From NCBI GenBank assembly GCA_950295325.1, contig OX485803.1:310001-374000 (forward strand): a stretch of 64,000 nt of DNA, given 5' to 3'. Below, piece by piece: positions 1-13,260 of the stretch. The stretch's first letter is position 1. The number at the start of each line of letters is the position of its first letter. The translations under genes and the position numbers were made by a program. Origin of the DNA: Polytrichum commune. Its lineage: Eukaryota; Streptophyta; Polytrichopsida; Polytrichales; Polytrichaceae. The notes below the pieces were generated by a model. It worked only from the letters and a program-made list of their open reading frames with translations, did not search any database and was not told the DNA's origin.

Positions 1-843
1 AAATCTCTCAGAGATCTCGTCCCAATCAGTACAATTGGCCTTACCCTTGCTACGGCGACCTCCGTTTCCAAGGTTTGCTTGCTTACACGTGATCAAGAAC
101 TCGTTTTCGGTATCAGACCATTCACACCTTGGTCTCTTGTTGCTTCGTGCGGGGGAACGTGTCTGAACTCTGTCATTGCCTTGGTCACGGCTACTTGGCT
201 CTGCGCCTTCAGGAGCATGCGCACCCGAGGGTTCGACACCTGGACCTGCATTGTAGAAATTCCAGACAATGCATGATCAGTTACATGCAAAGACATCATT
301 ACTATAACTTGCTTGAATTTATACTTTGGTATATTGCCTGTTGCTTGTATGAAACATTGTTTTTCTCAATCTGGCATCAGAGAGAGTTATATATATCAGG
401 CAAACTATGAGGTACTGTAGACCTGATTGACCACGATCCAGCACGCTGCTCCGCATTAATGTGAGTAAACTTGCAATTATGCGCGTTGCAGTCGGGTGCT
501 AAATTGAAACCTGGGAGAAAAAGTCCAAGCCAATGCAAACATACTACTAATAACGATACTTAAAACAGCTTCACCTTCTTTGGGTATCTCACTGGATCAA
601 AATGTATCTCAAATTGCTCGTCGATCATCTTATAGGGAGGGAAGATCTTAGTTTATGCACGCATCAAGAGCTTGCACAAGAAATCCACTTGGAATGTGAC
701 AAAGACTAACCTCCCCCTGGTATTCCGGTATTGAAACCAGCTGGATGGCACTGAGCTGGCCCAATTGGAGCATGCAAAACAGCTGAGACCACCTGTTGAG
801 GCATGTCACGATGCTGCCCATAAACCGTTGGCGAAGAATTCAT
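1..843 (-). CDS. Trihelix-LRR gene copy A, 5' end only (exon 1 and part of exon 2)
   Basis: This is the 5' part of the gene seen complete in copies B and C; the rest lies left of the window. Exon 1 is 843-711: ATG at 843, 44 codons plus one base, then a GTTAGT donor. An in-frame TAA lies eight codons before the ATG, so this is the first usable start. Exon 2 begins at 245 after a TGCAG acceptor and runs off the edge. The split Gly codon (G|GT) matches copies B and C. The visible exon 2 holds the basic SNKRPR stretch and the start of the trihelix domain (CEWSDTENEF, then a downstream TDWDEI). No stop or frameshift is visible. The likely product is a nuclear DNA-binding protein with LRRs; function unknown. 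The N-terminus (MNSSPTVYGQHRDM) differs from B and C by several substitutions. Confidence 0.7.
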
Positions 844-2250
844 GAAGAAATACAGAAGGAACGCCCAGGATTAACTGAAGTAAGTCTTGTGCACTCCACT
901 CAATCATTGAAGCAGTCTGGAACAAGTACAACACTGAAACGTAAGGGCGTTGTACTACAAATTTTATTGCAGATAGTAGAATCCAAGTAGCGTGACACAC
1001 ATCTTAATACATACCCTACAGGATTTTCCTATCTTTTCACGGCTACCTCAACAGTTAGCTGATCATTCATTCAACATTGATTCCACTCCCAATTCAACCT
1101 TTCATGTCTTGCAACTATATAATATAGCATAAACGAATAGAATTACAGCCTTATGTTTGATAGGCATTGATTCAATGTGGTTGTTTGATGTGATTGAATC
1201 AATGTGAAAACGATGTTCACTTTTGGTTTTAGAGTTCTGTGATTCGAAGAAGATTAAACACTTGGATCCTCTACTTCAGCTCATACGAAGTCAATCTTAT
1301 ACAGGCTAAGGCAAGCCATCAATGGAACATCTCTGCAAAGAAAGAAAGAAAAAAAAACAGGCAACACTAGTGGGATCTTCAGAATGCTCTTCAAATTAAA
1401 TCACTGCTTTTGAAGACCATGTGCGAGCCTGATCAATATGTAACTTAACTAAACCTGCTGAGGACTAAGTTACAGTGTAGCACTCATCACCCAAACTCCA
1501 CAAAAAAGTCTGCAACCAGAAGAAATAGAATTGTAGGGACACCTTACGAGCTGCTACTTGTAGCTAAAGCAACACATGAACAAATTTGGAATACTTACCC
1601 ACGAGAATTCCAGAAGTTGTAGGCATCGCTTGCGCAAATTAGCTGTTAGCGCTTGGCACTCTGTCTACAGGGGATCTACTTGAACTGGTGAATCCTGAAT
1701 TGCTTCAACTTCGAGGACTTGAAGTTGGGATCTGTTGAAGTGAAGCACAGATGAGGCGTGTTGCCCAATAAGCTGTTGGGTTTTGGTTTATGAGTGCCTC
1801 AGAGATGGTGGGAGACAAGTTGAGGAAGAGATCTCTGAGTCGGTACAGAAAGGAAGTACTTAAGCAGAGGCTGGCTGGCTTCATATCGGAGGTGGGTCCT
1901 AGCCTACCTTCGCTATCAGAGACAAAAGAAGGGATGGTGATCATAGATGCCGTGGTCGTATCAGAGCTAAGTTACTCTACGGAAACATGTCGGACGAGCA
2001 CGTAATCTCCTCATATCGGACCCTTCCTACCAAACTTGAAGTTGAGACAGAAACTGGGTGCAAACCTAATAACTTAAAGCGAGATGTGTGCAGAAGAATT
2101 ACAAGTGCTCCCGAGTCGCTTATGTCAGTCATGGTGGGCCTTCTGATGATGTGGAGCTTGGACCTGCACTCTCATATCAGACACGTCAGGCAGACCTGGC
2201 TGCCCACCTGGTACCTATGTGCAATGAACAGGTAGAACCGACAGTTATAG
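844..2250. other. 5' flank of gene copy A (promoter/5' UTR region)
   Basis: This stretch aligns with 25,355-26,660 upstream of copy B and 37,523-38,850 upstream of copy C. No conserved reading frame is shared by the three. On the minus strand a TTTCTTTGCAG acceptor-like site is kept in all copies and a GTAAG donor-like site in A and B but not C, so a 5' UTR intron is possible and unproven. Short plus-strand ORFs here are shifted or broken between copies and were not called as genes. Confidence 0.5.
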
Positions 2251-5156
2251 CGTCCCCACACCTGCTGCTGGGGAGGCCAGTCGGCGACTCCCACCACCAG
2301 GGTCGAATTTTGAGGTGATTCTAGAGCGACTGGTTGCATCGGTCATGTCACTCGCTCCTTTGCTGATGCGTGAGTTCATTTCGTACGCCAAATAATTCTG
2401 CATTACTGGATCATTTCGAGCGTAGAATTTCATTACGTTTTCACCTTCACAATGAGTGAGTTTAAATAGAGGTCATGAATTCATATCCCTTTGTAACTAC
2501 ACAAAATATGATATTTAGACAAAGCTTATTATTCGGAATTACAGAATGCTATATCTATTTATTGTACATCTCATATTTTACCAAAAAATGTTAAATTGGT
2601 AGTTTGGACATCATAGAACATTGACAACTTTACTTGGTATAAATTTATTTCATTAGTAGAAGGATATAGCACTGTGTAAATGCAAATAGTAAGTCACACT
2701 AAATATCATATTTTACTAACTGTCCACGGAGATTTTTTTTGGGCATGATTGGTTAAAATTATATTCATTCCAAGTTCGATTGGTTAGATGTTGTGTGAAC
2801 TTTCAGTTTTCCCTTCATTAATTTGAGGTGTATTCTCTATATTCCTCTAGAACGATTGATAAGTAGGGATTTTGCCTTACTTACCTCTTTGGGGTCATGT
2901 AACTAATTATTTACATGAAATAAAATTACGAAACAACTTACATTCCTCATCATTTCCTCTACTCCATATTTGAAAAAAATTGCACACTTGCAAGTAAATA
3001 TTTATGATCGCTTATTTTCATCATTTTCCATATATATCTACCTTAACTCACAGTTCTCCCATTGTGGATAAAATAGCTTTTTATGCCTATATGTACGTAG
3101 AAGATTTAGTATGTTGGGTAGCATTTGCCATCTTTTTTGCCCACACTGACTAGCCGCAGTGAACAAAGTTCGCATGTTCACTGTTGCCCACCACCAATAT
3201 GTGTGGGCTAACATATTTACTTAAGGTGGGCAACATGTCTTAACACATACACTTTTTAGCTTTGCACAAAATTAATGCAAGGTGAGTAGCAAATCCAAAT
3301 TGTGCCCGTAGCCAACTTCCTCATAGTTATCGAAGCTAATATGAATATCTTATTCATTATCGAAGTGAATGTTTTCTCTTCCTCCCTTTTTGTTTCATTA
3401 GCGCATGTGCCTAAGGTAGGGTACTTAAAGTAAGTAGGTATTAAACAAGCCTCTTTTTAGTGACACACTCTCTTCTTGTAAGATATGAAACATAAAATTA
3501 ATGCAAGCATTTTAATTATGGATTTTTTTTTAAAATTAACTAATTGTATGTTATTGTTGTTTGACATGTTGACATCTTTTGGTTTTGCTTTATTTAGTCT
3601 GTATATATTCTATAGATTCCTCAAAAATGATCGGTAATTTTGTTGAAGTCTCGAATTCACGGGGAGGTGACTATCGGAATTTTAGAAACCACGTGAGATA
3701 AAAAATAGGGTCAATTTAATTCGTTGAGGGTAAAATTTATACATTCATTAGATCTACCATAGCTTTGGAAATATGTCCCCTACATGTTTATATGCAAAAT
3801 AAGGTGGTGAATAATTCTTTCATTTTAGTAATCAGTAGAAAAAAAATAAGATTATAGATATTGGATCCCCCCAAATGTGTGTAGTAGAATCAATAGAATA
3901 ATTATGGGTTAGACTACTTGGATGAAGAATTGTGTAAATTCTGTCCAAATTTGAATGAAACGCGTTAGTTTGGAGGAAAATGTTGTGGATTTTTTGGGGG
4001 GTAGGAATGTTGTGACTTCTCAACGGCCCTTGGGTTTACTTAGGGTTTGGACAAGCATAGTGGTGTGAAGGCGGTGAAGCATTTGGGTAGGAGGTCTTGC
4101 ATTGGTGAAGCGTGGCACAAAGGCGGTAGGTAAGACACATTTTTTGGAGTTTTCTTCTTTGCTCCATAGCATTCACAGCATTCACACAGGGTGTTTCACA
4201 AGCGCCAAAGATTCGGCTTGCTCCGCTCTCATGAGGTATGTCCGCCTTATGCCAACAATTAGTTTTAGTTCTTTGTTATCATTGGTGTTAAACCTCTCCA
4301 AAAATTTTGTCTTATCATGACATTGTAGAGGATATTGATATGAACCTTGACATGTATTGGAGGGTGCATAATTATCTCCTAAATCTTCACATTGTAAATA
4401 TTTGGTACAAGGTTGAATGTGTTTGTGAACACAATTAAAGTAAATGTTTTCAATTTGTGTATTTAGTTTTTTCAATTGAATGCAATCTTTTGTTTTGGAG
4501 TAGATAATTATGCAAAAAATTTATGCCTTATGATAATTGATTATATTTCTTGTTTTGTTCTATCCATGTTTACAACTTGTCTATGTTAGCTTGTACATTT
4601 TGTCATCTCCATGTTCATTGGTAATCTTTTAACTAAACTCCAAGTGTTATTGATTGTGTTTTGAATGGCACTTTGAATGCTTTAACATTGGTATAACTAA
4701 TTGAAACCAATTAAATGACAAGATGGATGGTATGGAACGTTTGTTGCTCACATAGTCGATTTTGCAATGCTATAGTATTATGTTCATTATTTGGTACCTG
4801 TACAATTTATAAAAAAAATATGATGCTAAAAATTGGTCTCTCCAAAAAATTACAAATAAACATAGGGTGCTTAAAAATATGTCAAAACAACTTTATATCT
4901 ACAAATAGGGAGGAAACAAATACCGAGAGGTGCATAAATACCCCCCCATTAAATACCCCATTATCGCATGTGGTTACAAAATGTAGGAGGGTGTGATCCC
5001 CCCGTGCTCGAATTTCAACCTAGTTAATCCTCAAACTCAACCAGTTCATCTGTACCTAACTGCCAATTCTCCCCGAACATAGGCCCACACTTACTGGTGG
5101 TAGTGGACGGAGTTCACCTGTTCAATGTTGCCCAACACCAGGTGTGTGGCCGGCCT
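2251..5156. other. Copy-A-specific segment without a recognisable gene
   Basis: About 2.9 kb that breaks the alignment between copy A flank and copies B/C: in C the two flanking sequences adjoin near 39,570. It is AT-rich. A 62-codon minus-strand frame at 2,433-2,245 is richer in GC than its surroundings, but I do not recognise it. Two diverged copies of a short motif (roughly GTTCACTGTTGCCCACCACC) lie near 3,175 and 5,110. I see no terminal repeats that would define a single inserted element. Confidence 0.4.
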
Positions 5157-5234
5157 CTTAGTTTGAGAGATAACTAGCTCAAATTGAAGACTTGCCAAAA
5201 ATTCCCGGTTCATTTAGAAGAAAATGTGGGAATA

Positions 5235-6176
5235 CCGTAGTTTAATAGCAGGTTCAGCACAAATAATTATAAAAATAAATGCCTAAAATTTTGGAATATT
5301 ATTAGCATTTTTTGCCGAATATAAAATTAATTGTTTTTTAAAATTGCCGAAATGTAAGAAATTTTTACTTCTCACTAGAGTTTTACTTAAAGTGGGAGCA
5401 TATGTGAATTTTGAAGGAGAGAAGGTGCTCATTTTGTAATCAAGCTCACTTACATTAGTCCACAAAGAATATGGGTTAAGAAGTAGCAAGACTCTAGGTG
5501 AGGCTTTTCAAATGTGTTGTACACAAATTTTTGGAGTCCAATTGAGCATAGAAGATGAAGTTTTATAGAATTTTGTCCAACTAGCAAAAGTTGAGAAATC
5601 AATCCTTCTTCCACCTCCAACAAGTTTTGTGTCAAAATAAGTCTTTATGCAAAAGATATGGACAAAACATTGCAGCCGTGTAAAGATCAAAAAAGTAAAA
5701 TGCGTTCATAACAGTTTTTCGGAGCTCATTTGTGCATAGAAGATCAACTTTTTTGGAATTTTGTTGGTCTAAGAAAAGTTTAGAAATCAAGTAATCTTTC
5801 ACCTCCAACAAATTGTATGTCATTTGAAGACTCCATGCAAAAGTTATGCGTGTTATAAAAATGAAGTCTAACTAGGTGCTTCACCTCAAAGTTTACATAT
5901 CCCATATGCATTGTTGAACACAACTCCACTCTACTTGCATAAAGCACAGAGCATTCTCAACTCTTCACTCACATATTACTTGTCATTCAATGCAAGAGAG
6001 ATGTACAAGATATAAGCTTAAATAAAAAAATAAATTTAAATTTAAGCCGATTTTTTAAAAATTAAAAGAGAAAATTGCCAAAAATATGAATATACTATTT
6101 TAAGGTGCCGAACTTACTTTTTGAACTTTAATTAAATATTCGGCAGCAAGGTGCCGGACCTGCTATTAAACTACGG
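5235..6176. mobile_element. Non-autonomous DNA transposon, 942 bp, TA target-site duplication
   Basis: The two ends form terminal inverted repeats of about 28 bp: the left end begins CCGTAGTTTAATAGCAGG and the right end is its reverse complement with a few mismatches. TA flanks both ends (5,233-5,234 and 6,177-6,178). The corresponding place in copy C (about 39,645) lacks the element, which supports a true insertion. Inside are two diverged direct repeats of about 185 bp (about 5,500-5,640 and 5,690-5,825). They read on the minus strand as similar short peptides (NLLEVEEGLIS and NLLEVKDYLIS), but no transposase is visible. The TA duplication fits Tc1/mariner-like elements; the superfamily is not certain. 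Confidence 0.75.
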
Positions 6177-6365
6177 TACTCTATTATTTTATAGAGAAGG
6201 CATGAAAGATGTCAACATGTAACCGGTTCACATGAAAAGAATAGGATCTCGACGGATTCTGCCCAAAAATCTCCCCGGATAATTGCTTATGTGGGCTTTA
6301 TTTATCAATTATTGCAAGGTACCGTAGGCGCAGGTATTTCCTCATGACACTACTTATGAATAAGT

Positions 6366-6535
6366 TTCACAACATTATACAGATCTATAACATTGTTTTT
6401 GTGGGACGTAGAGTATTCCGTGGAATATATATTTTTTTTCACATTGAGTATGAAATTGGAGAATATCATGGAGTATTATTTGGAATATTGTAAGTCCCAC
6501 ATAACATTGTTATGAATCTGAATAATGTTATGTTG
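6366..6535. mobile_element. Foldback MITE, family 1, copy 1
   Basis: The element is almost entirely an imperfect inverted repeat. Its left arm carries ATAACATTGTTTTTGTGGGAC and its right arm the complement (GTCCCACATAACATTGTTAT). The arms are about 55 bp around an AT-rich centre. The paralogous site at about 40,021-40,050 has the same flanks (GAATAAGTTT and GTCCTCCCAACTTAC) without the element, so it is an insertion specific to the copy A spacer. Related copies lie in R1 (12,238) and R2 (18,667). Target-site duplication is unclear. Confidence 0.65.
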
Positions 6536-6559
6536 TCCTCCCAACTTACTTTTAGTTTA

Positions 6560-6584
6560 TTTAGGGTTTAGGGTTTAGGGTTTT
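6560..6584 (+). repeat. Interstitial telomere-type repeat (TTTAGGG)3
   Basis: Three exact TTTAGGG units plus TTTT sit between sequences that are adjacent in the paralogous spacer near 40,070 (TAGTTCATCC then AAATGCC). The units are therefore an insertion specific to this copy. Confidence 0.8.
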
Positions 6585-9500
6585 AAATGCCAAATATTGA
6601 AATAATGTGTGTTATGTTATGCATCCTAACAATTATGTAATGAAATATTGTCATGGATAATTGAAATCTAGATGAAAAATCACTTAGGAAGTGACAATAC
6701 TTGTAACAATGTACATCTATAATGCCCAATTTTCTTTAACAAGGAATAACAAATAATGTGTTTGGTTTACATATAGAATTGGTGACACTAGATATAATGT
6801 TTAGTGCAGCAAGTGGAGGCTACAACATAGTAGATAGGACCCTGGATTTGTCATTTTTACACTTTAACAATCTATATCTATGGAATTGTAATAAAGTGTG
6901 ACATGTCACTGGTGGTCCCACATCTCATAATCATGAGAATTTAGCAATGGTTGTATGATATTAGTCAATGAACACTTTGTCTCATGCAAGAAGCAAGTGA
7001 TGACCACGATGGAGCCAAGATGGGTAACACAAATGAATGCCCCTACATGATCACGAATTTTAGAATACTCCAACATGTGAATTTTGTATTAATTTGATAT
7101 ACAATTTAGACGTTTCAACTCACATGGCATCCAAGTGCATTTTGAAAGACTTAACAAGATAATCAACATCTAAATCATATTACTCTAATTATTTAAACCC
7201 ACCAAAAGTGACATGTATAGGTGCAACTACCGTAGACAGTATGTTGGACCATATAAAACAAGGTGGATATGCTAAAATGTATGGTTCACCTTAAAATATC
7301 AAATGGAATACATAATCTATCTCCAAATAGAGATTATACAAAATTCAAACTACACTATGTATTCATTTCCTTTTATGCCACTTTGAACTATGGGCATGGG
7401 TTGTGCCCAAGAAATAGATATGGCCTTTGAGAAGTCATCCAAATGCCATACCATAGACTATTGCAAATTGATTTTTTCGTGAGTCATGGACCTTCAATTG
7501 TGCTGTAAAGACATGATGTGACAATAATGTGATTATGTTGTCAACCGAATGTGTTATTTCATTACCGTCGTTTTAATACACTGTAATTATCAATTACATG
7601 ATAAGATGTGATCATTCAAGTGTCATGGGATTTCTAAGTGTCATTGTCTTACGGGTTTGTGTTAGACCCACCTCTTTGAGTTGAGCTTGAAGCAAATTCA
7701 ATTACAACATAAAACATCATCCAATTCATACCTATGTAGGATTTCATGTATTCAAATTTCATTTATTCAAATTCCCATTGGTCCCTTAGGCCCTCGAGCT
7801 CTAGTGTAAAATGCAATGGGACAAAATCTTCTTATTCCACCAATGTGAGGTTTTAGATGTCACAAGTCCTCAAGCCTAATGGAAATTGCCCCTTAGCTAG
7901 TGTGATCCATGCTATTCATCTTCAACCCACAAAATTATCTTACAATCATTGCACAACAACCAAACAAAGTGGCATGGGACACTTGATTTTACATGACAAG
8001 TCATGAGACCACACTATTCAACCTAGAATCTCTATCATAGTGCCACACCAAATCCAATATATAGTGTGCATATGCACATGTGATGCTATAGTGTATTGAT
8101 CGATTGCTTCCTTGGGGCAAACAAACAAATATAATTGGTGAGAGGCAGTACAACTGCGCAAGCACATATAAGAGCTAAGGTAAGTGACTTAAAACAAACA
8201 ATTTAAGCTCGGCACCACATATGTCATGTGATTGATACAAGATAATTAGCAAATCCAAAGCGTGGCCATAACCATTTTCCTCATATTCTAAATATCTTAT
8301 CCATTATCAAAGTTAGATTCTCTTTCTTGATAACATCTACTTCTAATAATATATCATACCACTCCTACTTATATTCAATGTTTGAATTATTAATGGACAT
8401 TAAGCGCAATATTTGATATTTAACACACACACACATACACACACACACACATCTTTCTAATGTCCGTTCTTAGATACCCATCTAACTACACACCAATCAA
8501 TACATGTGTCCAATGAATACAAGTAACCAAATTAGGCATGTTGACCTTGTGTTTGCTCTAGTAATCGAAGGTCCATACATTTTAGAGTCTAAACCTAAGG
8601 TGAACAAATGCTTTAGTAATCTAAGGTCTCTACTTATTTGTTTTGTTACTTTTATTGATTGAACACCAATATTTGAGTGGTATGTGGCTAGGTGTGGCTC
8701 CAAGAACAAATACCAACAATACATGTGTTTAAAAGATATCGAACTAGAGTAGAGGCGCCCATAACCAATCCAGAGAAGTATAAGGTGGTGCAAATTTTCC
8801 CTATGTAGGAAGATAGAATCAAGAGGATTGCAATTTTCTTGATAATTATATTTCTCAAATTATAATTAATGTGAAATTTTGAAGCCAAAAGTTGGCCCGA
8901 ACATAATATCAATGTCTATAGTTTGCCATAACCACTCATTCTAACCGTTCATTCCTCCTTACTTCAACATCCAAATTAGTATGTTTACTTAGAGGCCATG
9001 AATGCCAATCCCCATCTAAGATGTCTGGAAATTGTATCGGAGACCCAACGAGGTGACTCACTACCATAAGTATTTGGACATAGAACTTGAGTGTACATAG
9101 AGGACCGGGCTTCCGATAGAGGTCTGGTAATTATCTGATAGTGGCCATGGTACCAGAATAAAGGCCCCTCCCCACTTGACATTAGCTAAGAGTGGGTTTT
9201 AGTGCTAAAACCCACCTAAATTTCCGGTGCTAGGGTGCTAGTGTCTAAAATGGGGTTTGGCGGTGGAGACAGGTGAGGGCCTAATACCCGGGCATTGTTC
9301 GGTTGCTTGTCTTTATTGGACGCCTATATTTGATGGGGCGTGTGGTTGGGTGAGGATCGGAGAGCAAACACCATAGACATACACGTGTCAAAAAGACATT
9401 GGATGGTTTCATCAACCACTTCACACTCGATTTGAGTTAGCGCAATTGGGCGGACCTATGTATAACTCCAAACTCCGTAGTATCATGCTATGTGCCTACC

Positions 9501-12237
9501 AAAGTGCACGTGATAATAAGGAGTTTTGTAGCATCAACATGAGTGCATGATTAAAAAAACATCTAGTGTAGCATGTGACATTACAGAACACCACAAAGTC
9601 AACTTTGTAATATTGGCGATAACTCCAATGATGACAATGGGATGCGTGTGAGTGGGTGGTTTGAGCTCTTTGGTGGTTTATTTTAACGTTAAAGCCCATG
9701 ATGTATGGGAAGGAAATGTGACAATAAGGAGTAAGGTTTAAACTAATAACATTTGTCCATCCCCTAAGGTTTCGGGATACAAGAGAAGGAGTGAAATCAA
9801 GGAGGTTGATGTTACGGGATTCAAAGTGCATTTGGTCAAGAATTCAACAAACGTGCACTTCACTAGTTAACCGTAACTAAATACATGGACGCCCAATTTT
9901 CAATCCAAACATTTTGGTGATGCACATACCTGAAAGCGTTGGATCATCTTCACTTGAGAATGTCCACTTGGCACTGCAAATGTCGAGGTGGAGGGGTCCT
10001 TGGGGTGGTTTACATAAGGTCCGGGTTCCAAAAACCTCGGATCCAAAACACCCTACAGATTTGGTGGCAGAGTGATGCCACATTAACACCACTTCGGTTT
10101 GTTTATACCTCGGTCCCATACTACTCGAGTCAAAACTCCTTGGTCCTTGGCCACAACCAATAAGATCACTTGATTTTGGATTTTGGATTATTAGTAACCC
10201 CTAAAGGCCAAGGTAGATGTTTTTTTTGTCTACAATCACCTCTGCCCAACAATAACGGTGTCCACGTTTACATTTCAATCCTCTTACCTTGGACACTTGG
10301 GTGGGTGAAACTTCTTGTGAACTATGTTAATCCTACATAGCTTTCATGTATATGACCAAATTTACCATAAGAAGTGCCAATTATTTAAAACGCTCTTTTG
10401 AATTGAACTTAAATGTTTAAGACGATTTGGAAGATTTTGCTTCAACTTTTAGGGGTTAAAATCATATGCTCACATGTCTTGTACACTCAATCTGTGATGT
10501 TCCATACGAATGTTTTTTTTCTCTTTCAAATGATTATTTCTGGAAGGATGGATGGGGACGCAAATGAAACCATTTACGTTCGATTGTTTTGTGACACTTG
10601 ATTGGATAGGTAACGGCTTCGAGCAAGAAGAAAATAAAATATGATAAAAACAAATTGTTTCTTCAATCACATGTGCAACTCATATATATCTTATCACCGA
10701 TTGAATGTAATAGAAACATCACATCCTTGTGAAAGGAGGTTCTCATGTGCACATATCAATAAATTGATACATCAAATAAAACTTTAAACCTTGTGGATGT
10801 ATCCAAGTTAAAGTTCTTTCAACCATTTTCCTATAATATAAAGAACACTCTAGGTCGCAAAGTCATCCATATGATGTCATATGAATATTCAAAATTTGTA
10901 ATACACCCTTGAGGGTTATTCAAGTTTGAGGATCACCACCCAAAACCCACCTTATTCATGGTAGTTTCAGTCCAATACTTTTATTTTCCAAACCACTATC
11001 CTTGCAATCAACATCCTTGGCCGGTGGATGTTGATTGCAATGTTGAGTTTTATTAGCATCTTTTAACTCCATCACAAATGTGCATTGTGCTTAGCATTCA
11101 AAGCATTTTGAGGTTTTCTCTTTTCATGTTAACACTTGACCCTCAATAGCGTAAGCGTCCCAAAATGGAATTCTCAACTTGAAATCATGCTTTTCTGCAA
11201 GTGTGCATGTATACATATGTATATATGTATTCCCAAATCCAACGGCAAAACTAGGATTCACGTGATTCCAGACAAACCTGGTGGTTGACATCATCCTCCG
11301 AATCCCCTCAATATCATGACTTCTTCTCACAACTTTTTTGTGTTGCAACATATGTCACTTTTATTAGTTCATTATCATGCATTTTCGTCCATATAGTTGT
11401 GTGATTGCACTATGTTTTTGTTTGTTATCACACAATATGTGCATAATTCTAGACTATCCAAAAATCCAGCATCACATAAATACCAATCAATAACTTTTCA
11501 CCTCTTTATCACCTTTATACCTTGATCATAGCATCTAATAATTTTTTTAACAAATGCCAACATCTAATGGGTTATTATAATAGTTCAATCACTTCAAGAT
11601 CATCATGATATGCATAAAAAAAATCCATCAATCTATATAATCTATAATTACACTCTATGATATCAAGTTATGTCATTAAGACACAAGAGGTTGGGATTCT
11701 CAAAATCTTCACTTGTAAGTTGTAAATTCAATATGAGAGACCAGAAGGATGTTTTGTATTTACAACCAATGGATGTGATTCTTTGATGGGGCTCCAAAGC
11801 CTTGGTCGCCTTTTAGGATGCCCAAAACCCTAAAATTTCCCATCCTCCATACGCCACTTGTAAATTTACTAGCACTTTCACCTACTTGTGGACATGTGGA
11901 CGGTTCATTTTAAGACATAATCTTATGCTCTAAATTCTCTTTACATTCATACATGTACTTTACAATTTGCATTTCCCATTTTCATTTACATATAAACTAG
12001 CTGTCAACCAACCATTGTGGAGTGCCTTGGGGGCTAAAATATATAAGTTGCATTTAGGGTCCGGGGGAACACCCTTCACTAAAGAAAAAGCATATGTCAT
12101 GTGTGTGTGTGTCACCTTCATTTTAATATCCCTAATATACAAATTTTTGGAGGACAAAAATATGGTTTACTATACGTACAATGTCACACCTAAGAAATTA
12201 AAAGTATGTGTATACATATATACATGATGAAAACTTC

Positions 12238-12385
12238 ATAACATTATTCAGATTCATAAGAGTGTTTTGTGGGCTGATAGTATTATGTAGAATGTTCTTT
12301 GTATTCAGACTAGAACAAGGAATATTTTGCAGAATACTACCAGCCCCACAAAACATTGTTATGGATATGAAGAATCTTATGTTAA
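12238..12385. mobile_element. Foldback MITE, family 1, copy 2 (inside R1)
   Basis: About 148 bp with arms ATAACATTATTCAGATTCAT and its complement at the other end, including the shared GTTTTGTGGG / CCCACAAAAC block. It belongs to the same family as 6,366-6,535. Confidence 0.65.
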
Positions 12386-12399
12386 ATAAAGAGGTAGTA

Positions 12400-12800
12400 T
12401 CATAAGTTGCTTATACAAGAGAAAAAGACTTTGAAAACATAAGCCTCTAATATTACTATGGAGTAGCATTTCACTATTGCTGAAGGAAGTCATGGAACTT
12501 AGTCTATCATCCACTGGATGTAACTCATACAAATTACTTCCTATCATAATTGTTATTGTAGCCAACACAATTTCCAATGTTCAAGTCTGTCATGACGTAG
12601 TCAGACATATTACAAGTCCACATTGCTAAACCTCACTTTTGATACCAACATAACCCTATCTTCATGTTCAAAGCTCGGTTCAAGAGGTCAACTGGATCTT
12701 TATATTGTACTCACCTATTTGCTATCTTCCAACACATCTTACTGTATACACACTCCCAAGATATCAACTCTGAGTGACTAATGGCTTTGATAATTTGCGA
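12400..12800 (-). pseudogene. Relic of an unrecognised protein (family shared with 45,061-45,429)
   Basis: On the minus strand two pieces resemble the longer ORF at 45,061-45,429: YSKMCWKIANR-stop-VQYKDPVDL, and later a piece with YELHPVDDRLSSM. The counterparts at 45 kb are VCKMCRKIGNHWVEYKQVDL and YKLHPGDEKVFNDF. A stop codon and frame changes show it is dead. The same relic is in R2 (about 18,820-19,220). R3 has lost the region by deletion. The family is unknown to me. Confidence 0.45.
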
Positions 12801-13138
12801 TGATAGTGGAGAGCCATCCATAGATTTTTGATGATTGTCTCCAACTTAAGCCTTGCCTGAATTTTGAAAATCTCCTATGTATGAATGCCCTTGTTGTAAG
12901 TTTACATGCATGTCCAATGTTCCATAAAACATAACATACACACAATATACCTACATTGTCAACATAAAAATACCCTAGCCCTATGTGTGTTTTGTACACC
13001 ATGTTCAAATCAACACCCCTTATGTGCACCCACATCCTACATGTACAAAAGTCCAATGCACCCCCTAGGATTTAGGGGTTGTGTTGGAGCATGTGTGATA
13101 AGGACTTCATAGTGTATCCTCGATTGCATGCCAAAACA

Positions 13139-13172
<34 letters not shown>
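13139..13172. repeat. (TA)n microsatellite
   Basis: An uninterrupted TA run of about 16 units, contracted to a few units in R2 (about 19,588-19,600) and nearly absent in R3. Confidence 0.9.
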
Positions 13173-13176
<4 letters not shown>

Positions 13177-13194
13177 AGTCTAAATCTAGAGAAA

Positions 13195-13260
13195 GTACAT
13201 GCGATACATGTCCATATGATCTCAAAGAAGATGTCCACAATATTTTCTTCAAATGCCATA
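13195..13260 (+). pseudogene. Possible zinc-knuckle relic of a retroelement inside R1
   Basis: The frame reads STCDTCPYDLKEDVHNIFFKC, which fits the C-x2-C-x8-H-x5-C pattern common just after the reverse transcriptase of non-LTR elements. It recurs in R3 (about 32,250) and, with changes, in R2. No reverse transcriptase could be traced beside it, so the link is weak. Confidence 0.3.

Larger units (their letters stand above)
6180..9265. repeat. Array spacer, copy A
   Basis: Apart from the inserted MITE and telomere units, this stretch aligns with 39,640-42,600 (copy C spacer), and its right half aligns with 27,421-30,050 (copy B spacer). Landmarks shared by all three are GAGTTGAGCTTGAAGC, ACACACCAATC and GAAGCCAA. 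There is a CA microsatellite at about 8,421-8,450. No conserved ORF. Confidence 0.6.
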
